Shown here: piece after piece, positions 26,239-35,767 of the stretch | Layout of the letters: each line of letters opens with the position of its first letter | Numbering within the stretch: the stretch's first letter is position 1 | Assembly: GCF_020991475.1 (NCBI RefSeq) | Contig: NZ_JAJMPA010000001.1 | Location: 1,302,001 to 1,366,000 of the forward strand | DNA length: 64,000 bases | Direction of reading: 5' to 3' | Source: Pedobacter sp. MC2016-14 | Lineage (GTDB): Bacteria; Bacteroidota; Bacteroidia; Sphingobacteriales; Sphingobacteriaceae | Notes under the pieces: model-generated | Told to the model about the DNA's origin: nothing | Seen by the model: only the letters and a program-made list of their open reading frames with translations | The model's database searches: none | Translations under genes and position numbers: made by a program

Positions 26239-27369
26239 TTAAAAAGCTTCTGCTAAACTGATGTAGAAACCACTTTGGCGTTTTTCGTTGGGTAGCTTTT
26301 CTCCGATGCCATAATCCAGGCGCACACTTAAGCCTTTGGCAGGATCGAAGAAATAGCGTCCACCAGCTCCGTAGGAGGGTTTGAAGCCTTTAAATGAAAA
26401 TTCGCCATTGTTAAACACTCTACCTGCACCGGCAAACGCGACCAGACCAAACCTGTTGCTGTAGCGGTAACGTAGTTCCGTTTGTGCCGCCAATAGGTTT
26501 TCTGCACGGTAGCGGCCAGCATAATAACCCCGCATCATTTCATCATTACCCATTTGAGGCAAGAGGTAAAAAGGGGTGTTGCTGCTTTGTATGGTATAAT
26601 ATAAGGCATTTACACCGAGTACAAATTTTTTGGCCAATGGCCAGAAATTGCTGACTACTGCTTTAAACTGACTACCACTAAATTCTGCTGTTGAAAATAG
26701 TTTTGGCGCATATTGGTAGGCTACTTTTGCGTATAAGCCTTTGCTTGGATAGTTGTTGGAGTTGCGGTTGTCGAAACTTTGTGAAATACCTACAAAAGCG
26801 GCTGAGCCCCCGGATTTGCCAATAATTGAAGGATCTGCGCTAAAAATGCCCCCATTTATTTTGTCAACGAAGCTATAATTTTCGTAGCCCAGTGAAAGTC
26901 CGATATAAGTAAAAGGCAGGATATTCTTTTCCGTTTCAAAAAACACTTTAAATAGGTCTTGTACCAACCTATCCTGGTTTAGGCCGATAGTGTTGTTACC
27001 TATTCCATAGAAATTAAAGGGTGTTCTTTTAAACTTAAATTCACCGATCAAATGATATTTATTCGCTTTTGTCCACACGCTTCCCCTCAGGGTAATGTTG
27101 TATTGCTTTTGAGTGGAGTATGAAGTTAGGGCCGAAAAATTAGAACTGCGGTTTGTAGTGTCTTTTCTATCTATGTACATAGAGAAAAGTGTTCCGGCAC
27201 CGAATTCCAATCCCGTTTCCTGGCTGTACCTAAATACCGGAATAGGCATGAAACTGGCTTTTCTTGTGGTGTCCAGCTCGTTAGACAGCATCTTTTTGAT
27301 CAGTTTAATTTGTGCATTCCCATTTAGGACGGCGCACATCAGGAAAGCTAGAATAAGCTTTATCTTCAT
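26239..27369 (-). CDS. BamA/TamA (Omp85) family outer-membrane barrel protein
   Basis: A 376-residue protein with a signal peptide (ends NGNAQ). The body is a bacterial surface antigen (D15) type barrel: FRYSQETGLEFGAG near the start, DNRNSNNYPSKGLYAKVAY in the middle and a closing FVRLDYG-like strand with terminal Phe (SLAEAF). It has no obvious POTRA repeats, so it belongs to the short Omp85-like group seen beside phosphoesterases or on their own, rather than BamA itself. It converges with the transglutaminase-like gene (20-base gap). Confidence 0.85.
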   Translation of the reverse strand: MKIKLILAFLMCAVLNGNAQIKLIKKMLSNELDTTRKASFMPIPVFRYSQETGLEFGAGTLFSMYIDRKDTTNRSSNFSALTSYSTQKQYNITLRGSVWTKANKYHLIGEFKFKRTPFNFYGIGNNTIGLNQDRLVQDLFKVFFETEKNILPFTYIGLSLGYENYSFVDKINGGIFSADPSIIGKSGGSAAFVGISQSFDNRNSNNYPSKGLYAKVAYQYAPKLFSTAEFSGSQFKAVVSNFWPLAKKFVLGVNALYYTIQSSNTPFYLLPQMGNDEMMRGYYAGRYRAENLLAAQTELRYRYSNRFGLVAFAGAGRVFNNGEFSFKGFKPSYGAGGRYFFDPAKGLSVRLDYGIGEKLPNEKRQSGFYISLAEAF

Positions 27370-27425
27370 GGAATGGTTTGTTTTGCGGCTGCAAGTTTAT
27401 GGAGATTTAATCGGATAAAAATATC

Positions 27426-27433
27426 TATTTTTG
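27426..27433 (+). promoter_or_regulatory. Candidate -7 box for the deoxyhypusine-synthase-like gene
   Basis: TATTTTTG matches TAnnTTTG exactly and ends 24 bases before the ATG. The -33 TTG is not clear, so confidence is low. Confidence 0.35.
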
Positions 27434-27457
27434 CGCTTTATCAAAAAAAACAGTTAA

Positions 27458-28438
27458 ATGAGCATTACAAGGGGACCAATATCGCAGTTTATGGAGGGAC
27501 ATTACCTTCATTTTAACGCAGCAGCAATGATGGATGCTGCTAAAGGATATGAAACACATTTAGATGAAGGCGGCAAGATGATGATTACGCTTGCTGGCGC
27601 CATGAGTACAGCAGAGCTGGGTATTTCTTTGGCCGAGATGATCCGTCAGGATAAAGTTTCGATTATTTCTTGTACCGGAGCTAATCTTGAAGAAGACATC
27701 ATGAACCTTGTAGCACATTCACATTACAAACGTGTACCTAATTACCGCGATTTGAGTCCGCAGGATGAATGGGATTTGCTGGAAAACCACTATAACCGTG
27801 TTACGGATACTTGTATTCCTGAAGAGGAAGCTTTTCGCAGGTTGCAGAAACACATCCATAAAATCTGGAAAGATGCGGATACCGCCGGAGAACGTTATTT
27901 TCCACATGAATTTATGTACAAAATGCTTTTGAGCGGTGATCTGGAGCAATATTATGAAATTGATCCTAAAAACTCCTGGATGCTGGCTGCTGCGGAGAAG
28001 AATTTGCCAATTGTGGTTCCGGGATGGGAAGACAGTACTATGGGAAATATTTTCGCTTCTTACGTGATGAAAGAGGAATTGAAAGCAACAACCATGAAAA
28101 GCGGAATTGAATATATGGGCTGGTTGGCCAACTGGTATATTGCCAACAGTGAAGGTAAAGGCATCGGCTTTTTTCAGATTGGCGGTGGTATTGCGGGCGA
28201 TTTCCCGATTTGCGTAGTGCCGATGTTGTATCAGGATATGGAGATGGAAAATATTCCTTTCTGGAGCTATTTCTGCCAGATTTCTGATTCTACAACCTCT
28301 TACGGTTCTTACTCAGGAGCAGTGCCTAATGAGAAGATTACCTGGGGTAAACTTGACATCAACACCCCTAAATTTATTGTAGAATCTGACGCAACTATAG
28401 TTGCACCGCTGATGTTTGCCTGGATATTAAAAATGTAA
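27458..28438 (+). CDS. Deoxyhypusine-synthase-family protein
   Basis: A 326-residue enzyme of the deoxyhypusine synthase fold. Visible signatures are MMITLAGAMSTAELG, SIISCTGANLEEDIMNLVAH, GFFQIGGGIAGDFPICVVP and the C-terminal EKITWGKLDINTPKFIVESD, which carries the active-site Lys of the WGK motif. The true eukaryotic enzyme modifies eIF5A with spermidine; bacteria lack eIF5A, and bacterial members are thought to act on polyamines (some make homospermidine). The exact reaction here is not known. It is a single-gene unit ending in a strong hairpin. Confidence 0.9.
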   Translation: MSITRGPISQFMEGHYLHFNAAAMMDAAKGYETHLDEGGKMMITLAGAMSTAELGISLAEMIRQDKVSIISCTGANLEEDIMNLVAHSHYKRVPNYRDLSPQDEWDLLENHYNRVTDTCIPEEEAFRRLQKHIHKIWKDADTAGERYFPHEFMYKMLLSGDLEQYYEIDPKNSWMLAAAEKNLPIVVPGWEDSTMGNIFASYVMKEELKATTMKSGIEYMGWLANWYIANSEGKGIGFFQIGGGIAGDFPICVVPMLYQDMEMENIPFWSYFCQISDSTTSYGSYSGAVPNEKITWGKLDINTPKFIVESDATIVAPLMFAWILKM

Positions 28439-28487
28439 TTCTAATTTCCAAAATGATGAAAATCATTTTAGATAAACTTATAAGAAA

Positions 28488-28523
28488 CGAAAACCAGCAA
28501 TCTTTAAAATTTGCTGGTTTTCG
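28488..28523. terminator. Hairpin after the deoxyhypusine-synthase-like gene
   Basis: A perfect 13-bp stem (CGAAAACCAGCAA / TTGCTGGTTTTCG) with a 10-base loop. The U-run lies inside the 3' arm and no long T tract follows, so it may end transcription in both directions or only weakly. It separates this gene from the respiratory operon. Confidence 0.7.
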
Positions 28524-28586
28524 TGCTTTAAGACCATTTAAAGGCATAGTTTAGAATGGTTATAAATTGTATTTACTGTCACTAAT

Positions 28587-28619
28587 TTGTCATTGGTAAC
28601 CTAATAAACTTTACTTTTG
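28587..28619 (+). promoter_or_regulatory. Candidate promoter of the alternative complex III operon
   Basis: A -7 box TACTTTTG at 28612-28619 matches TAnnTTTG exactly. TTG at 28587-28589 lies 22 bases upstream, slightly longer than the usual 19-21; another TTG at 28593 is 16 bases away. Transcription would begin near 28626, about 75 bases before actA. Confidence 0.5.
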
Positions 28620-28700
28620 TTCACGTTTTGATCCTAGACATCTGTTTAAACATCAATTACAAATACCAGTTTATTAAAAATAAAGCATAAAATACTCATT

Positions 28701-29999
28701 ATGAGGAATATCTCATTGATCATTAGAAGAGTTTGGAAGTCGGCATTTATGATATCGGCTCTATCTGTTTTAATTACTTCTGGAACACAGGCACAAGACG
28801 CAGCAGCTGGACGAGTAATCTTCAAGGAAAAGTGTACTTCTTGTCACGCGTTGGACCGCGACATGACCGGGCCCGCCTTACAGCCATTGGTTCCGACTAA
28901 AAGCGAAGAATTTCTGTTGAAATGGATTAACAATGCTCCTGCATTCATCGCTTCGGGTGATAAAGAGGCTGTAGAGGCTTCAAAGTTTAATCCAAATGCG
29001 GAGATGACTGCCTTTCCGTCTTTAAAACCGGATGACATTAAAAACGTACTTGCTTATATTAAAGCAGGTGAGCCTAAGAAAGCAGGAGAAACTGCTGGCC
29101 CTGCCGCTCAGGAAGAAGTTTCAAACTTCTCTTTAGCCGGGGTAATCGCCATTATCCTGATCTCGATTGTGGTATTGGTGGTGTTAGGCCGTGCAATTAA
29201 AATGCTGGAGCGTCTGATTCTTCAGAAACAAGGCTTTGATATTGTTGAAGACGAGCAAGGTGGTGTTTCATTGGCAACAGGTATTAAAGGCCTGTTTAAA
29301 AACAAGAAATTTATCTTCTTCTTTATTCTGTGCATCGTGGCTGCTTTGTCAACCTTTGGATGGATGGGTATGTGGGAGACCGGTGTTCATACAGGATACC
29401 AACCTGTACAGCCAATCAAGTTCTCGCATGAGTTGCACGCTGGTGTAAACCAGATTGATTGTCAGTATTGTCACTCTGGTGCGTTTAAGTCTAAAAATGC
29501 ATCAATTCCATCGTTGAATGTTTGTATGAACTGTCACAAAGCGGTTCAGGCCAGGGACAGCCATGATGGAAACATTTCTCCTGAGATTCAGAAAATCTAC
29601 AATGCATTGGGTTACGATGCGGATAAAATGACTTACGACAAGTCTAAAGAAAAACCAGTAGAATGGGTACGTGTACACAACCTGCCTGATTTCGCCTACT
29701 TTAACCACTCACAACACGTTGTAGTTGCTGAAACAGCTATTCGTAAAGAAAAAGGTTTAAAACCTAATGAGCCGGTTTGTTTTGCTTGTCATGGTCCGGT
29801 AGATACGATGGAAGAAATCTATCAGTATTCTCCGCTAACGATGAAATGGTGTATCAATTGCCATAAAGCCACTCAAATGGACGTTAAAGGCAATGCATTT
29901 TATGATAAGATCATCGAAGCGCATGAGAAGATTAAAAAAGGTGAAAAAATCACTCCTGCAGCTTTAGGCGGTTTGGAATGTGGTAAATGTCATTATTAA
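28701..29999 (+). CDS. actA: Alternative complex III subunit ActA, hexaheme cytochrome c
   Basis: A 432-residue membrane-anchored cytochrome. Six CxxCH heme motifs are seen: CTSCH (45), CQYCH (254), CMNCH (275), CFACH (360), CINCH (384) and CGKCH (427). The first belongs to an N-terminal mono-heme class I domain (about 35-125) after a signal sequence. Two transmembrane helices follow (about 143-167 and 200-222), then the five-heme ActA domain. Classical ActA of Rhodothermus is described as pentaheme, so the N-terminal domain is a fusion. The protein carries electrons from ActB towards the oxidase. First gene of actABCDEF. Confidence 0.94.
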   Translation: MRNISLIIRRVWKSAFMISALSVLITSGTQAQDAAAGRVIFKEKCTSCHALDRDMTGPALQPLVPTKSEEFLLKWINNAPAFIASGDKEAVEASKFNPNAEMTAFPSLKPDDIKNVLAYIKAGEPKKAGETAGPAAQEEVSNFSLAGVIAIILISIVVLVVLGRAIKMLERLILQKQGFDIVEDEQGGVSLATGIKGLFKNKKFIFFFILCIVAALSTFGWMGMWETGVHTGYQPVQPIKFSHELHAGVNQIDCQYCHSGAFKSKNASIPSLNVCMNCHKAVQARDSHDGNISPEIQKIYNALGYDADKMTYDKSKEKPVEWVRVHNLPDFAYFNHSQHVVVAETAIRKEKGLKPNEPVCFACHGPVDTMEEIYQYSPLTMKWCINCHKATQMDVKGNAFYDKIIEAHEKIKKGEKITPAALGGLECGKCHY

Positions 30000-30044
30000 T
30001 AGAGTTAGTAGTAAGAACGTTCGATAAACAGTAATATAGCTTAA

Positions 30045-33000
30045 ATGGAAAGCAATAAAAGATACTGGAAAGGCTTAGAGGAGTTTAAAAACACTCCCGA
30101 TTTTGTTGAAAACAACAAAAATGAATTTGCTGAGCCGCTTCCAATAGAAGATGTTTTAAATGAAGCAGGGTTAAGTACCGTAACTCCGCGCCGTGACTTT
30201 TTAAAAGCGCTAGGCTTTGGGTTGGGTGCAGTTTCACTTGCTGCTTGTCAGCCTGCACCAGTGCACAAATCAATTCCTTATTTAATTAAACCTGAGGAGG
30301 TAACTCCTGGGATCCCGAATTACTATGTGTCTAGTTACAACGGACAGAGTATTTTGGTGAAAACCAGAGAAGGTAGGCCAATTAAAATTGAACCGAACCC
30401 TAAAGCAGGTGAATTTAACTGTGGAACTGATGCCCAGTCGCAGGCTTCTGTTTTAGACTTGTACGATGTTTCTAAACTAAAAACCCCGGTTTTAAAGAAA
30501 GAAGCAACCACATGGTCTGAGGTCGATACTTTTGTAAAGGCTGAACTGAACAAAGCGAAAGCTTCCGGTAAAAAGATCCGTGTCATTTCATCTTCTGTTT
30601 ACAGCCCTTCTACTACAGCCGTAATTGCTGATTTTACTGTTGCTTATCCAGCTACTAAACACGTTCAGTACGATGCGGTATCTTATACAGGTATTGTAAA
30701 GGCGAACGAAAATAGCTTTGGAAAAGCGGTAATTCCAAAATATAACTTTGATAAGGCTGACCTGATTGTAAGTTTTGCGGCTGACTTTTTAGGTACCTGG
30801 ATTAGTGGTGAAGAATTTACTTCTCAATATATTGCGAACAGGGATTACAAATCATTGGCTAAAGGTAAAATGTCACGCCACTTCCAGTTTGAGGCTGGCA
30901 TGAGTTTGACCGGTACCAATGCTGATACCCGTGTTCCTGTTAAATTATCAGAAGAAGGCCCTGCTTTGGTTACCTTATATAATGCAGTTACTGGTGCTAA
31001 CTTGCCTGGTGGAGTATTGCCAAATAATGTAACTGCTGAAAAGGCATTGAAATTGGTTGCCAAGGAATTGCTTCAGAATAAAGGCAAATCATTGGTAGTT
31101 TCTGGTTCTAATGATGTATCCTCACAAATTCTGGTAAATGCGATCAACGCTGCTATCGGTAGTTATGGTACTACAATTGACCTTGATAACCCATGTCAGA
31201 AATACGTTGGTAACGATGCTGAATTTGCAGAGTTGATCAATGAAATGAACAGAGGTGAAGTAGCAGCTGTATTCTTATTGAATACCAACCCTGCATACGA
31301 TTCGTTCAATGCAAAGGCATTTACTGAGGCTTTGGCTAAAGTACCTTTGAAAGTTTCGTTCTCTGATCGTGAAGATGAAACATCTACTTTATGTGATGTG
31401 ATTGCAACTGGCCAGAATTATTTGGAACAATGGGGTGATGCAAGTATGTATGCCGGAACTTATTCTGTTGTGCAGCCAACCATCAATCCAATATTTGACT
31501 CCCGTCAGGCTGAGCAAAGCTTATTGATCTGGAGTGATAACGCTATTAAAGATTACTACCAGTATGTGCGTAACAACTGGGAGAAAAATATTTTGCCTGC
31601 AGTAGGTAAAACCTGGAATGATTTGCTTCAGACCGGTGTATTTTCAGCTCCTGCAAAACCGGTTACTGCTTATGCTTTTAGCCTTTCAGTTGATGCAGTA
31701 GCTTCAGCAGCTATTAACAATAGTAAGGCCTTAGCAAAAGGTGGAAACGCTTTAGAATTACAGGTTTATGAAAGTTTGCCAATGCGCGATGGTAAGAATG
31801 CAAACAATGCCTTCTTATTAGAACTTCCTGATCCGGTTACTAAAGTTACCTGGGACAACTACATAGCTGTAGCGCCTAAAACTGCTGAGAAATTAGGTTA
31901 CAAAGAATTTGATGTGGTTGCTGTAAAAGGAGCTAATGGTTATACTGTAGACTTGCCGCTTTTAATCCAGCCTGGACAAGCACAGGGTACTGCTTCTATT
32001 GCTTTAGGTTACGGAAGAACTAAAGTTGGTAAAGCAGGTGATAACGTAGGTAAAAATGCATACCCATTTGTGTCTTTAATCAACGGCACATTAAAATATG
32101 CCAACACAGTAGAACTTTCGGGAACCGGAAGAACTGAGGAGTTGGCCCAAACTCAAACCCACCACTCTTTTGAGGGAAGAAATGTAATCAGAGAAGCAAC
32201 TTTTGCGGCTTACAAAAAGGACGCTGCTGCAGGTTCTGGTAACCACGGTGAGAAACACAAAACTTACGATTTGTGGGATAAATTTGAGAAACCAGGAAAC
32301 AACTGGGTAATGGCAATCGATTTGAATGCTTGTACTGGTTGCGGATCTTGTATCGTTGCTTGTAACGTGGAAAATAACATTCCTGTTGTAGGTAAAGAGG
32401 AAGTACGTAAACGCAGGGAGATGCACTGGATCCGTATTGACCGTTACTACAGCTACAATGTAGAAGCGGATGCACATGCGGGACATGAAGCTCATGCTGG
32501 ACATGGTGGACATGACACTGGTATCAACTCGGTAACGAAAGAAAAAGAAATTGCGCATTTAGAGAACCTTGATAATGTGTCTGTGGTGCATCAACCAATG
32601 CTTTGTCAGCATTGCGACCATGCGCCTTGTGAAACAGTTTGTCCGGTATTGGCAACAGTTCACTCGTCTGACGGCTTAAACCATATGGCTTATAACCGTT
32701 GTGTGGGTACACGTTATTGTGCAAACAACTGTCCATATAAAGTACGTCGTTTCAACTGGTTTAACTACTGGAATGATTCACGTTTTGATAACTACCTGAA
32801 CAACGAATTTACTCAGTTGGTATTAAACCCTGATGTTACTTCACGTTCAAGAGGGGTAATGGAAAAATGTTCAATGTGTATCCAAAGAATTCAAGCTGGT
32901 AAATTACAGGCTAAAATTGAAAAACGTCCTTTAAAAGATGGTGATATCAAAATGGCTTGTCAGGAAGCTTGTTCTGCAAATGCAATTATTTTTGGAGATG

Positions 33001-33137
33001 GAAACGATCCGGAATCAGAAGTTTCTAAAGCATTACGCAGCGAACGCATCTATTACGTTTTAGAGGAGTTAAACGTACAACCTGGTATAGGTTATATGAC
33101 AAAAATTAGGAATACAGAAACAACAGTACAAGCGTAA
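30045..33137 (+). CDS. actB: Alternative complex III subunit ActB (iron-sulfur, molybdopterin-oxidoreductase-like)
   Basis: A 1030-residue protein. A twin-arginine type leader (RRDFLKALGFGLGAVSLAAC, residues 49-68) lies inside the N-terminus and ends in a lipobox-like LAAC. A large molybdopterin-oxidoreductase-like region (about 70-720) lacks a visible Mo-binding motif, as usual for ActB. The C-terminal ferredoxin part has clusters CTGCGSCIVAC (about 763), CQHCDHAPCETVC (about 854), CVGTRYCANNC (about 886), CSMC (about 942) and CQEAC, for three [4Fe-4S] and one [3Fe-4S] type centres in the family. It passes electrons from quinol oxidised at ActC. Confidence 0.95.
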   Translation: MESNKRYWKGLEEFKNTPDFVENNKNEFAEPLPIEDVLNEAGLSTVTPRRDFLKALGFGLGAVSLAACQPAPVHKSIPYLIKPEEVTPGIPNYYVSSYNGQSILVKTREGRPIKIEPNPKAGEFNCGTDAQSQASVLDLYDVSKLKTPVLKKEATTWSEVDTFVKAELNKAKASGKKIRVISSSVYSPSTTAVIADFTVAYPATKHVQYDAVSYTGIVKANENSFGKAVIPKYNFDKADLIVSFAADFLGTWISGEEFTSQYIANRDYKSLAKGKMSRHFQFEAGMSLTGTNADTRVPVKLSEEGPALVTLYNAVTGANLPGGVLPNNVTAEKALKLVAKELLQNKGKSLVVSGSNDVSSQILVNAINAAIGSYGTTIDLDNPCQKYVGNDAEFAELINEMNRGEVAAVFLLNTNPAYDSFNAKAFTEALAKVPLKVSFSDREDETSTLCDVIATGQNYLEQWGDASMYAGTYSVVQPTINPIFDSRQAEQSLLIWSDNAIKDYYQYVRNNWEKNILPAVGKTWNDLLQTGVFSAPAKPVTAYAFSLSVDAVASAAINNSKALAKGGNALELQVYESLPMRDGKNANNAFLLELPDPVTKVTWDNYIAVAPKTAEKLGYKEFDVVAVKGANGYTVDLPLLIQPGQAQGTASIALGYGRTKVGKAGDNVGKNAYPFVSLINGTLKYANTVELSGTGRTEELAQTQTHHSFEGRNVIREATFAAYKKDAAAGSGNHGEKHKTYDLWDKFEKPGNNWVMAIDLNACTGCGSCIVACNVENNIPVVGKEEVRKRREMHWIRIDRYYSYNVEADAHAGHEAHAGHGGHDTGINSVTKEKEIAHLENLDNVSVVHQPMLCQHCDHAPCETVCPVLATVHSSDGLNHMAYNRCVGTRYCANNCPYKVRRFNWFNYWNDSRFDNYLNNEFTQLVLNPDVTSRSRGVMEKCSMCIQRIQAGKLQAKIEKRPLKDGDIKMACQEACSANAIIFGDGNDPESEVSKALRSERIYYVLEELNVQPGIGYMTKIRNTETTVQA

Positions 33138-33167
33138 GCGCAAAGCTGATATTTAAGAAAAAGAATT

Positions 33168-34640
33168 ATGTCAGGACATAACGAGTCAATATTAAGAGAA
33201 CCATTAATCACCGGCAGTGATATCACGTATGCAAAAATTACGGATGATATTTTAATGCCGGTGGAAAACAAGCCCAACCGGGCCTGGTGGATAGGATTTA
33301 TAGTTTCCTTGTTGGGAGCTACCTTATGGGTGGTATCTGTAAGTTATACTTTCTGGAACGGGATCGGATCATGGGGATTAAATAAAACCGTAGGCTGGGC
33401 CTGGGACATCACCGGTTTCGTGTGGTGGGTAGGTATCGGTCACGCCGGAACACTAATCTCTGCTGTACTGTTGCTTTTCCGCCAAAACTGGAGGAACTCC
33501 ATTAACAGGTCGGCTGAGGCGATGACCATCTTTGCGGTTATTTGCGCGGCTACGTATGTAGTCTCTCACATGGGCCGTCCATGGTTAGCGTATTGGGTGT
33601 TGCCATTACCAAATCAATTCGGATCATTGTGGGTTAACTTTAACTCACCACTGGTTTGGGATATGTTTGCGATCTCTACCTACTTCTCTGTTTCCCTGTT
33701 GTTCTGGTACACTGGTTTGCTTCCTGATATTGCAACCATTCGTGACCGTGCAACTGGTATGAGACGTAAAATTTATTCCATCTTCTCTTTTGGATGGGCT
33801 GGTAACGTTAAAACCTGGCAACGATTTGAGGCGGTGTCTCTAATTCTTGCGGGTATTTCTACGCCACTTGTACTTTCTGTACACACTATTGTATCTATGG
33901 ACTTTGCAACCTCGGTTATTCCGGGATGGCATACGACCATTTTCCCTCCGTACTTTGTTGCCGGGGCGATCTTCTCTGGATTTGCGATGGTATTGACTTT
34001 ATTATTGGTTGCACGTAAAGTATTGGGTCTTGAGAACTACATCACCATGTTCCATATCGAGTCGATGAATAAAATCATCATCTTAACAGGATCAATTGTG
34101 GGTGTGGCTTATCTTACAGAGTTTTTTATTGCCTGGTATTCAGGTTCGGAATATGAAACGTATGCATTCGTTAACCGTTCTACCGGACCATACTGGTGGG
34201 CTTACTGGATGATGATGACTTGTAACGTGATTTCACCGCAATTGTTATGGTTTAAGAAAATCCGTTTGAGCATTACCGCTACCTGGATTTTATCTATCGT
34301 AGTAAACATCGGGATGTGGTTTGAGCGTTTCGTAATTATCGTTACTTCATTACACAGGGATTACCTGCCGTCAAGCTGGACCATGTTCTATCCATCATGG
34401 GTTGACGTGGGTGTGTTTGTGGGTTCAATTGGGGTGTTCTTTACCTTGTTCCTGTTGTTCTTAAGGGTACTTCCATCTATTGCAATCGCGGAGGTGAAAC
34501 TATTGCTTAAAACTGCAAGTGAGCAGTCAAAAATGAAGTTGATAAAAGAAGGTCATTTGGATAAAGTTCAGGTTGCAGAATATGTAGAGTCCCTGGAGAA
34601 ATTTGACAGTGTTAAACAAGATCAATACGCAAAAATATAA
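33168..34640 (+). CDS. actC: Alternative complex III subunit ActC (NrfD/PsrC-like quinol-binding membrane protein)
   Basis: A 490-residue polytopic protein with about ten transmembrane helices of the NrfD/PsrC family (for example WWIGFIVSLLGATLWVVSVS, SAVLLLFRQNW, VVNIGMWFERFVIIVTSLHR). It holds the quinol-oxidation site near ActB and may move protons. Its last base overlaps the first base of actD. Confidence 0.95.
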   Translation: MSGHNESILREPLITGSDITYAKITDDILMPVENKPNRAWWIGFIVSLLGATLWVVSVSYTFWNGIGSWGLNKTVGWAWDITGFVWWVGIGHAGTLISAVLLLFRQNWRNSINRSAEAMTIFAVICAATYVVSHMGRPWLAYWVLPLPNQFGSLWVNFNSPLVWDMFAISTYFSVSLLFWYTGLLPDIATIRDRATGMRRKIYSIFSFGWAGNVKTWQRFEAVSLILAGISTPLVLSVHTIVSMDFATSVIPGWHTTIFPPYFVAGAIFSGFAMVLTLLLVARKVLGLENYITMFHIESMNKIIILTGSIVGVAYLTEFFIAWYSGSEYETYAFVNRSTGPYWWAYWMMMTCNVISPQLLWFKKIRLSITATWILSIVVNIGMWFERFVIIVTSLHRDYLPSSWTMFYPSWVDVGVFVGSIGVFFTLFLLFLRVLPSIAIAEVKLLLKTASEQSKMKLIKEGHLDKVQVAEYVESLEKFDSVKQDQYAKI

Positions 34641-35176
34641 TGGGTAATATCAAATATATATTAGGCAGTTTTGGTGATCCTGACGAAATGATGCACGGCA
34701 TCGAAAAGTTGCAGGAGAACAATATTAAAATTCATGACGTATATACACCAATGCCTATACATGGTATAGAGGATAAATTGGGTGTAAAACGTTCAAGACT
34801 TGACCGGGCCGCATTCTTTTTCGGTATCACTGGTACAATTACGATGCTTACGGGTGTATACCTGGCAACAGTTGTAGACTGGCCGGTTAACATTGGTGGT
34901 AAGCCACACTTTGCCTTGCCGGATTTTATTCCAATCAGCTTTGAGTTGACCATCCTGTTTACAGCATTTGGATTGGTGGGTTCTTATTATGCTTCTACAC
35001 ACTTGTTTCCTGGAAGGGCGCCGAGGGTAATGGACTTAAGGGCTACAGATGACAGATTTATTATTGCTGTTGATGCGAAGGAAAATGCTGATCACGGCAA
35101 AATTGATGAATTATTAAAAGAAGCAGGTGCGATTGAAGTTAAGCACAATGAAAGGAAGTATATTAGCTATGAATAA
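34640..35176 (+). CDS. actD: Alternative complex III subunit ActD (DUF3341)
   Basis: A 178-residue membrane protein of the DUF3341 family. An N-terminal soluble part (YILGSFGDPDEMMHGIEKLQ, then HDVYTPMPIHGIEDKLGVKR) precedes two transmembrane helices (FFFGITGTITMLTGVYLATV and FELTILFTAFGLVGSYYAST). It is a structural subunit with no cofactor. The ATG overlaps the actC stop (TAATG) and its own end overlaps actE by 8 bases. Confidence 0.94.
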   Translation: MGNIKYILGSFGDPDEMMHGIEKLQENNIKIHDVYTPMPIHGIEDKLGVKRSRLDRAAFFFGITGTITMLTGVYLATVVDWPVNIGGKPHFALPDFIPISFELTILFTAFGLVGSYYASTHLFPGRAPRVMDLRATDDRFIIAVDAKENADHGKIDELLKEAGAIEVKHNERKYISYE

Positions 35177-35753
35177 GAATAGATTAGTTTACGCTGCGTT
35201 TTTTGCCATCGCTTTTGTTGCATCGCTTTCTGCATGCAGTGACAATAGAAGCACCGGATTGGAATACGCCAGAAATATGTATGATCCATTGGGTTACAAC
35301 CCGGATCAGGCGAATAAGAATTTTGCAAACGGACAAACGGCCCAAACCCCGCCGCCAAATACAGATCCTGTAGGTTTTGTTAAATATGAATATGCAAATA
35401 CTAAAGAAGGTTATGAAGCAGCAAGCGCAGGATTAATTAATCCATTGCCTGTAAATGCAAAAAACCTGGCTTCAGGTAAACACTACTTTACTGTATTCTG
35501 CTCACCATGTCATGGTGAAAAAGGCGATGGTAAAGGGCACCTGGTGCAAATTGAGAAGTATTCTGGAGTACCTTCTTACCATGGAGACGCAGCGTCTTCA
35601 CGTGGTGGAATGATGAAAGACTTAACTGCAGGTAAAATTTACCATACCATTATGTATGGTTTAAATAACATGGGCTCACATGCTTCACAACTTTCTCCAG
35701 AGGAGAGATGGAAAGTAGTGATGTACGTTCAACAATTACAAAAAACACAATAG
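35169..35753 (+). CDS. actE: Alternative complex III subunit ActE (mono-heme cytochrome c lipoprotein)
   Basis: A 194-residue lipoprotein. The start at ATG 35169 gives a clean lipoprotein signal (NKNRLVYAAFFAIAFVASLS then AC); two earlier ATG codons in the same frame lie inside actD. One heme motif CSPCH is followed by GEKGDGKG, and a distal Met is likely in the conserved MYGLNNMGSH segment. It delivers electrons from ActA to the oxidase. It lies 14 bases before actF. Confidence 0.93.
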   Translation: MNKNRLVYAAFFAIAFVASLSACSDNRSTGLEYARNMYDPLGYNPDQANKNFANGQTAQTPPPNTDPVGFVKYEYANTKEGYEAASAGLINPLPVNAKNLASGKHYFTVFCSPCHGEKGDGKGHLVQIEKYSGVPSYHGDAASSRGGMMKDLTAGKIYHTIMYGLNNMGSHASQLSPEERWKVVMYVQQLQKTQ

Positions 35754-35767
35754 AAAAGCAGATATAA

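Noticed and set aside
32091..32558. 155-residue open frame on the minus strand
   Set aside because: It lies wholly inside actB, which has clear iron-sulfur motifs in the other strand.
30045..33137. Molybdopterin oxidoreductase enzyme
   Set aside because: The C-terminal ferredoxin clusters and the act gene order show it is ActB, a family that keeps the fold without the molybdenum cofactor.
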